NCBI GenBank assembly: GCA_036785705.1 | Contig: JAWUZG010000135.1 | Coordinates: 496,001 to 560,000, forward strand | DNA from: Acanthornis magna | Lineage: Eukaryota; Chordata; Aves; Passeriformes; Acanthizidae | Length of the DNA stretch: 64,000 nt | Reading direction: 5' to 3' | Part shown: positions 57,791-64,000 of the stretch, piece after piece | Position numbering within the stretch: the first letter of the stretch is position 1 | Layout of the letters: every line of letters starts with the position of its first letter | The notes under the pieces: model-generated | Seen by the model: only the letters and a program-made list of their open reading frames with translations | Told to the model about the DNA's origin: nothing | The model's database searches: none | Translations under genes and position numbers: made by a program

Positions 57791-60700
57791 AACTTTTTTA
57801 TGGGGAAGAGATGCAGATTTTCTAAAGCTAATCAGCTGAGTTTGTATATTCATTAATAATTGTTGCAATCCACTTGAGAACTTGCCCAGATTTAGTCAGA
57901 CCTGTAACAGAAATCAAGGTATTGCTTAAAGGTCTATTGAAGAAATTTCCCTGTCCAAGTTCCCTTTGGAGTTAGCTCGAAATCTACAGTCCTTGGTCCA
58001 GCAAAACTTAATTATTATTTGAGTAAGAATTCCAGCATTTTGCTCCATAACTTCAAGAGATGTTAGGGTTTTTAGAAAACAACTGAAGTGCATTGTTATG
58101 GTAAGTGTTTTGGTATAATGACAGTACACCAAGATCTAAATTTAATTTAAAATCAGTTTTTTAGTTTTAATATTATTGATTCCAAAAGTCATTAGGTTTG
58201 ATACAAGCCTTTTTTTTTACCCATTACCAATACTTGAATAGCAGTTGCTGTTCACATTTTATGGATGGAGAGAATGATGTGATTGTTGTTCTTTGATAAG
58301 AAATAAAGTTCTGATTCATACCAGAACACTAACTTTGTGGATGCAAGTTTATAAAAATTTCTTTTTTAGGAACTACTTAATTCCTTATTTTTCAATTATT
58401 ATTTCTGAAATATGTTTTATGTTCAAGATATAGTTCCAGACCTGAATTAAATGTCTTTGAGTCCAAAGAAATATGCTAAAAGAAAATATTTGTTTGGGCA
58501 CCAAAAACTTGATCCAAATTTTGGTGTCAACATGCTTTTGATTAGGTCAGTATGTAACATCTTTGTAGTTACACCTTAAATTTAAATGGCTTGGAAAGCT
58601 GGAGTACTATTTTTAGGAAACAAATAAAACTTTTTAGACAATAGATTTTATTAATGTATATTAAACTTAGGTATAAGTAGGAAGATCAGTTAGAGCATAT
58701 AGAGTGGGGGTGTTTGGGAAGCAGGAATACAGTCCTATCAGAGAAATAACATGTGCATGGCAGAAATATAGACTAAAACAGAGTTTAATGTTACAGTATT
58801 TTTATTTGTTGTCGAAAGAAATAAATCCTTTTATGTCAGCATAGGTGGAAGAAACCAGCTCATGGAATCTCTTCTGGGTTCAAAGGAGAGCGTTAGTTTT
58901 AGTAAGAAATTTTTGGTAAAGCCCAGATGCTGTAGATTTCTATTGGGATTACAGTAGAAAGCAGAAATTTTGAAGGAGAGCTATAGGGATGTTCCTTACC
59001 CTTTATAGGGAAAGTTTTTCTGCAGATATAGATTATCATGCAAACAGAAATGACTCTTTTCTTTTTTACGTCAGTGGATATTGGCATTGTTAGTGTGAAA
59101 AACATGTATGTATAAAAACCTGGAAGCTGGAAACCTTCCTTTGTGCATAAATAAATGTTTTTTTAGTAATAAATTAATTACAGCCTGTTTACTGAAGCAC
59201 ATTCTTATATCTTGTAGCCTCACTCAGCTATGTCAGATATTTCTATGAAGAGTTAACCATTTGATCAATTAATGGCTTCAAAAAGCAAACCAAGAAGAAC
59301 ACCTACAGTTTTTGTGTTGTTTTCCCCTTTCCCAGCTCAGTAAAAACAACTTTTCCTGATTTCCTGAGGTTGGCAAAGGCTTTTCAACAGCTCTCTCTAA
59401 ATCATTGAGAGTATTATATTTCAGCTTCCTGGAGGAAAATGAGCATGGTCTGAGTCAAGGCAGTAGTTTTAAGTGGTCCTCAGGGGCATAGCATCAAATT
59501 GCACTGTTGGTGCAATTTTTCTGTCATCATATGAAGGCAGCAGCTGTTGCATCAATGGAATTTTTGGATTAGGAAATTCTTGAGGCCAAATCCTGCCCTT
59601 GTTTCTATGGCCAGCTTGAAGCAGAACTTGTCCAGTGTGCAGGAGTGAAGACCAAGGCATGAAGTGCTATGAAAAGTCAGGTCTGGGAAGGCTGTGAAGC
59701 CAAACCATGTGTACATGATTGCTTGTGTTGAGTAGGAGCAGATGCAGAAGTGCCAGTCAGCTTTTTGTTGGAGAAGAGTAAAATTTGAAGTCTTGGTTCT
59801 TCCTTAAAGAAGTTCACCCTGGGCCAGAATTATTATTACAAGCAGCATGTAAGTAACAGACCTGTGTCAACAGTGGAGCTGGATCTCCTGGAAATTACAT
59901 TTGTTCCCAAAGCTCACTTTAGTTGGAGAAGCTTTTCTTAGCAGCTTTTTTTCCCCCTCCAACTGGTTTGCAAGTTCAGATTTTCCAGGTTCTTGAAGAC
60001 TCAAGAAGTGCTTATCACTTGCTGTCAGCAGGATGGCAAACCTGTGTGTCTGTGTCCCCCAGAGCCTTCACTGGCACTCGCTGGCTTTTTTTGGGTTTCC
60101 CAGGACTTTACTCATGCAGGAGTGGGCACTGGTGTCACATTGTGACCGTGGACAGTGTAAAGCCTTGGGAAGCTGTTTGTCCATGTTTGGTGTCGGGGAC
60201 AGAGCTGTCCCAGGGCAGCAAGGCTGAGCTCCTCAGAGCACATTTCTATTTCTCGTGCTAAAATGTGTTTCTGAATACTAATTACCATTTACAACTATTT
60301 TAATGTCTGCTTAAGAACTTAGCTCAAGGGGAGAAAAAAAACTTATGGTAATAGTTTCAAAAGACCACAAAGGCCACATTTTTTAGCAAAGCATTTTGCT
60401 TGCTTTACATTAAACATGCCCTCAAGTTCCATATTTATTTTTAATATATTACTCCTACATCTTCTCTTCCCCCATAGTGATTTTCCCTTGCTGAATAAGA
60501 TCCACTCAGCTTTCCTTATCCCAAACAGAGCTGTCAATCTTAAAGTTTAAATTGGCATCATCCTTTCCCAGCCCCAGCTGCCCTTGACTTTCTTCAAGTT
60601 TTTGTCAGTATGATCTAAGCATAGTGCACTTGTACCCATATATTTTAAAATATATACTGGGTTTGTTTCTTTTAGGTAGTACCCAGTCTATCACAATGGT

Positions 60701-61724
60701 CAAAATTGTTTCTGGCATCCATGGAGATAATTATAATATGTCATAATGTTGTGAATAGTGTATTGTATTAATATCCTTACATCACATGGAGAATTCAAGA
60801 TATGAAAAATTGTTCCAGATAGTCAGGAATCTAAAGATTGTTTTTCTATACTCTTTAGCATGATTGATTAACAAACTTAGCTTAGACGAGAAATATCCCT
60901 ATGAAGCTTTTCTGGATTTATTTTGACTGCAAATGAGACCTGTTTCAAATTTTGAGCTGAGATGAAATGCATTTAACAAGGGTTATGGTATGATCAGTGG
61001 CAAAGCTATTAGAGAGAATTTCTTGCTATTTTTAAGGCCACACTGTTCCTTCTTCCTTCATCCCAGTGATTTTTATTTATTTTTTCTTCTTCCCCAAATA
61101 TCTTTTTTTGTTTTGACAGGTTTTCTTGTTCAAATTTTTATTTTATTTTAAATCTTCAAAGCAAAAGACATCATTGCCATGGTGGATTGTAATACATGAT
61201 ATTTCTAACTGAACTTTTGGTCCACTTGTGAGAGTTCTCTGTTATGGAAGCTGCCAAGACCCCAGTGTGAATGCAGCATGGGTCTATGTATTTAGAATTT
61301 GGACATCATGTATATGTAGTAAAAGCCTGAATTTTGATATGGTATGGATTATGTATTAAAAAGAAATTGGCATATTCAAACACATTTTATGATTTAAGGG
61401 ATAAATAACATGTATTTGGTATAACAGTATCAAAGATGCTCTATGCCAAAGAGTATTCAGACAATTTCCTGCAAAAGTTGGAGTTTGAATGAATAAGCTG
61501 TTAACTTTATTACCTTCAAGCCTTTGTATCTCTAAGTACCACAATATCAGAGTTTCTGCCATAAAAATATGCAGTGTCTGACTGCAATACATATTGCGAA
61601 CTGTTTAGTTGTAATATTTTGTTAATGAAACAGGGGTTTTTCCTGTATTTAGCTCCTGTTTGATAGTTCTATTTCAAAGAACACTAAACTCAAGAATTTA
61701 TCTAATGTTATCCACTCCCAATAA
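57791..61724. other. Non-genic AT-rich sequence
   Basis: No gene or large repeat. The more GC-balanced stretch at 59920-60260 carries a 112-codon frame without recognisable domains. An 18-bp perfect AT palindrome (ATATATTTTAAAATATAT) lies at 60638-60655. Confidence 0.6.
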
Positions 61725-61785
61725 AGGAAGTTGGACTGGATGACATCTAGAGGCTCCTTCCAACCAATATTTCTATCACTGTTTG
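61725..61785 (+). mobile_element. CR1 LINE 3' end fragment
   Basis: 'gaagttggactggatgacat', 'ctagaggctccttccaacca' and 'atatttctatcactg' match the last 60 bp of the CR1 3' UTR (consensus roughly 'ggttggactagatgacctctagaggtcccttccaacc...attctatgatt'). It is very short and strongly 5'-truncated, with a decayed octamer tail. Confidence 0.9.
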
Positions 61786-62420
61786 ATTATTAAAGATACC
61801 ACTATTAAGTACTTGCAGCCTTGCAATTGTCACCTTTGACAGAGAGAGAGTAACAGATGCTTATAGTTTAATTTTATTCTTTTAAGAAGGAAAGTTTTTT
61901 AGAAGAAAAATGAAGCCAAGACACAGCAATGTCAAATGCAGTAATGGCCCTACCCTTACCCAACTCTCAGTGAGCATGTAAAGGCCTTAGTGGAGTTTGC
62001 TAGTTAACTCATTTAAGTTGTGAAATTCTTTGTAATATAAGCAATATTGGTTTGTGGTTCCTGTGAAGTTTAGTCTGAAAGGGAATACGCTGGAGACTGT
62101 ACCTCATAAAGAGCTTGTATCCCGTGTTACAGATGCTCATCTTAGGTGGGACAGAAGCAATTCTGAGAGTCAGAACAAGCAAGTTTTAGTTTTGGCCATT
62201 TTCCCTTCACCTTGGGGGCAGTGAAGTTCAAGTCATAAAGTGCTTTTGCTGAGACTGAGCTTTCCAGTTGCATATCAGTGTTCCAGCTGGAGTTCTTATT
62301 TTTTTTCCTGAATCCTTGGGTTCACTCCATTTTTTCATTTAACTCTGGTAATCAAAAAAAGAATGATCATCAAGCCACCTAAATTATATCCACACTCCTG
62401 TGTAGTTTATTGCGCTGTTA
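61786..62420. other. Non-genic AT-rich sequence
   Basis: No identifiable element before the splice-site cluster that follows. Confidence 0.6.
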
Positions 62421-62500
62421 AGTAACTCTTTGTTTGTTTGATTTGTTTTACAGGTAAGTAGCACTTAGAACTGGATAGTCAACAATTTATGGTAAGTATA
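62421..62500 (+). promoter_or_regulatory. Candidate recursive-splice site with 38-nt RS-exon
   Basis: A T-rich pyrimidine tract (62427-62450) leads to TTTTACAG, and the donor GTAAGTAG starts at the very next base (62454), forming the juxtaposed CAG|GTAAGT of recursive-splice sites. A possible branch point, AGTAACT, has its A at 62425, 29 nt upstream of the junction. A second consensus donor, GTAAGTAT, starts at 62492, so the stretch 62454-62491 (38 nt) could be defined as an exon and then removed by re-splicing from the regenerated donor. Stops occur in all three frames (TAG at 62466-62468, TAA at 62455-62457, TAG at 62459-62461), as expected for an RS-exon whose retention would trigger decay. 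The motif is seen directly; its use in splicing is inferred. Confidence 0.5.
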
Positions 62501-63031
62501 TTTTGTAATTAGCAAAACTAAAATTAAACTCCTGTTTTGTTCTTTAAAGGGAATAGACAAAGTAGGGGGTTAATCATACAATAGCATTTGTTTCAGATGC
62601 TAATCAGAATGTTTGAAGATGTCATTGGGTTTATATTTTTCTCCTTGAAGTGTTATTCATCTGTTAGAGGAAGAAATAAATACAAATGCTCTTGGCAATA
62701 TTTCAAGGAAGTTGAGCAAACAATATTTACTTTAAACACAGTAAACAAATGAAGGTTTATTTTTTATTCTCAACTCCTTTCAGTTATAGTAATCTTGGAA
62801 GTTGTTTTAACTAAATTAAAATCTCACACACAAATGCAGTGTGTAAACTTTAGTGTCCCTATAACTTTTTCTGCCACAGGATAACTAAGGCTCTAATGCT
62901 TATCCAGTCTTTGGCTTGATGAAAATACTATTAACACTGAGTTCTTATTTATGCAGTATAATGAACAGATCTTAGATCTTGCTTCCTAAAATATGCCTGT
63001 GTCAGTTCCCTTCCCCTTCAGCTGGGGAAAT
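62501..63031. other. Non-genic AT-rich sequence
   Basis: No identifiable element. Confidence 0.6.
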
Positions 63032-63110
63032 AATCACAGAATAGTTGCAAGGGACCTCTGGAGACCATGTAGTCCAAGCCAATAGTGGTGAAGTGACCCT
63101 AATAGTAGCA
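63032..63110 (-). mobile_element. CR1 LINE 3' end fragment
   Basis: 'aatcacagaatagttgcaag', 'ggacctctggagaccatgt' and 'agtccaagcc' are the reverse complement of the CR1 3' UTR end, so the element's 3' terminus is at 63032. Weaker similarity ('ctcagggctctgacaaggct') may carry the copy on to about 63175. Confidence 0.9.
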
Positions 63111-63640
63111 ATAGTGTGAAAAGATATCCTCAGCCACTCTCAGGGCTCTGACAAGGCTTGCCATCCTCTGTGGGTGCACAGGTGTTATAAAATAAATCCA
63201 GTTTTTCTGGTGTATATCACTGCTCTCATTATTTTAAAGTCTTAGTATGGTACTCAGTTGCTGCCCAAGCAAACTTTAAAATTCAAATGTTCATTTTTAG
63301 CTTTTTAACTTCCCAGCCTCTCCAGAAGCAGTTGTTATACTGTTAATATACTGTGAAAGGTGTTACAGCTTTGCACTGCAGTGTTGGGAATTAATAAGTG
63401 TACATGGCACATTTTTTCTTGTGGTAAGACTGATAGGCTCTCCGCACTTGACACTGATGCTGTTTGAGCACTTGATCCTCTTAGAAAGTGACTGTGTTTT
63501 CCTCCCTGTAGTTTTAACTTTGTAGAAGTTTTTTTTTTTTTTTTTGTTGTCACTCAACTCCATAGAATTCTTACTTGATGGGGGGGTTTTTGTTTGGTTT
63601 GGTTTGTTTTTATAGTAAGATTTTTTCATTTCTTCTCTTC
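63111..63640. other. Non-genic sequence with poly(T)
   Basis: AT-rich. The first 60 bases may be decayed CR1. A run of 17 T lies at 63529-63545, and GGTTT-type repeats at 63585-63605 lead into the pyrimidine tract of the candidate exon that follows. Confidence 0.55.
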
Positions 63641-63644
63641 ACAG

Positions 63645-63777
63645 GTGGATTTTTTTTTTTCTCTTGGGGACATTTTTATTTTGAATTCATATTGTTCTCT
63701 TTAACTGATCACACAACTCGCTCATCCTTAGTCATGGAGGATTTTTCTTTCAACTTCGCCGTGCATTAATGACACCA
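63645..63777 (+). other. Candidate non-coding or 5'-UTR exon (133 nt)
   Basis: An excellent acceptor (ttttttcatttcttctcttcacag, tract 63621-63640, AG at 63643-63644) precedes the segment, and a donor with perfect GTAAGT (CACCA|GTAAGTTT, donor at 63778) ends it. The -1 base of the donor is A instead of G. Near its end is ATGGAGGATTTTTCTTTC, opening an 11-codon frame that closes with TAA inside the segment. The last 45 bases keep two CpGs (cttcgccgtgc). A shorter version could start at 63732 after 'cgctcatccttag'. Coding use is unlikely. It is a plausible alternative or UTR exon, not proven. Confidence 0.3.
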
Positions 63778-64000
63778 GTAAGTTTATGACCTAGTCTATG
63801 TTTGTTTTAAATTTCAGTAATTCATTTGTGTTTTTTATAACAGTGCCCTAATTATCTGATCTTCTTTGACTAAGCTTTTCTCATTTTCCCATGACATCTT
63901 CTACAGAAGTTTTACTTGTGCTGCCTGCTTTCTGTCATCTTTTGTAAACTGTTCTGCCACAGGATTATTGCTCTACATCAGCTAACACTTTTTTCTCTGA
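63778..64000. other. Non-genic sequence to the window edge
   Basis: T-rich unique sequence with nothing identifiable. Confidence 0.6.

Noticed and set aside
60638..60655. 18-bp AT palindrome as a functional site
   Set aside because: Pure A/T palindromes of this size are expected in sequence this AT-rich.

Overview
The window looks like non-coding nuclear DNA from a bird. The clearest evidence is a set of CR1 LINE copies. They include a 3' end that finishes in the CR1 octamer repeat ATTCTATG-ATTCTGTG (18988-19003), and other 3' ends that carry the usual avian wording around 'ttggaaaagacctccaagat' (34093-34185) and 'gggacctctggagaccatgt' (63032-63110). The sequence is AT-rich, CpG-poor and holds few repeats, as in a gene desert or a very long intron on an avian macrochromosome. 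The species and locus cannot be named from the sequence alone.

No protein-coding gene, rRNA, tRNA or CRISPR array can be supported. The longest open frames (187, 184, 156 and 152 codons) match no family I recognise, sit on arbitrary strands and are about what chance gives in 64 kb. Several are antisense to, or translations of, repeats.

Layout. 1-5.7 kb: unique sequence with a local GC/CpG-richer patch at 1381-1740. 5.7-6.3 kb: an old CR1 reverse-transcriptase remnant. 6.3-18 kb: unique sequence with one short-exon-like splice pair (10.54 kb) and one conserved-looking block (14.1 kb). 18.0-19.0 kb: a CR1 fragment, then the best CR1 copy. 19.2-20.0 kb: a cluster that looks like a conserved non-coding element. 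21.0-21.1 kb: a (GGAA)n microsatellite. 21-34 kb: unique sequence with small tandem repeats. 34.1-34.7 kb: CR1 pieces in opposite orientations, consistent with a 5'-inverted insertion. 36-50 kb: unique sequence with several conserved-looking blocks. 52 kb: a probable old dispersed repeat. 55.2-55.9 kb: two CR1 pieces facing opposite ways. 57.4-57.8 kb: another conserved-looking block. 61.7 and 63.0 kb: short CR1 3' ends.

The most interesting signal is at 62421-62500 on the plus strand. A pyrimidine-rich acceptor ends in CAG and runs straight into a consensus donor, TTTTACAG|GTAAGTAG, and a second strong donor (GTAAGTAT) follows 38 nt later. This is the layout described for vertebrate recursive-splice sites and their short RS-exons, which occur in very long introns of neuronal genes. 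All three frames of the 38-nt segment contain a stop. A candidate 133-nt exon with an excellent acceptor follows at 63645-63777. If these are real, the window lies in a long intron of a plus-strand gene. That is inference from motifs, with no transcript evidence available here.
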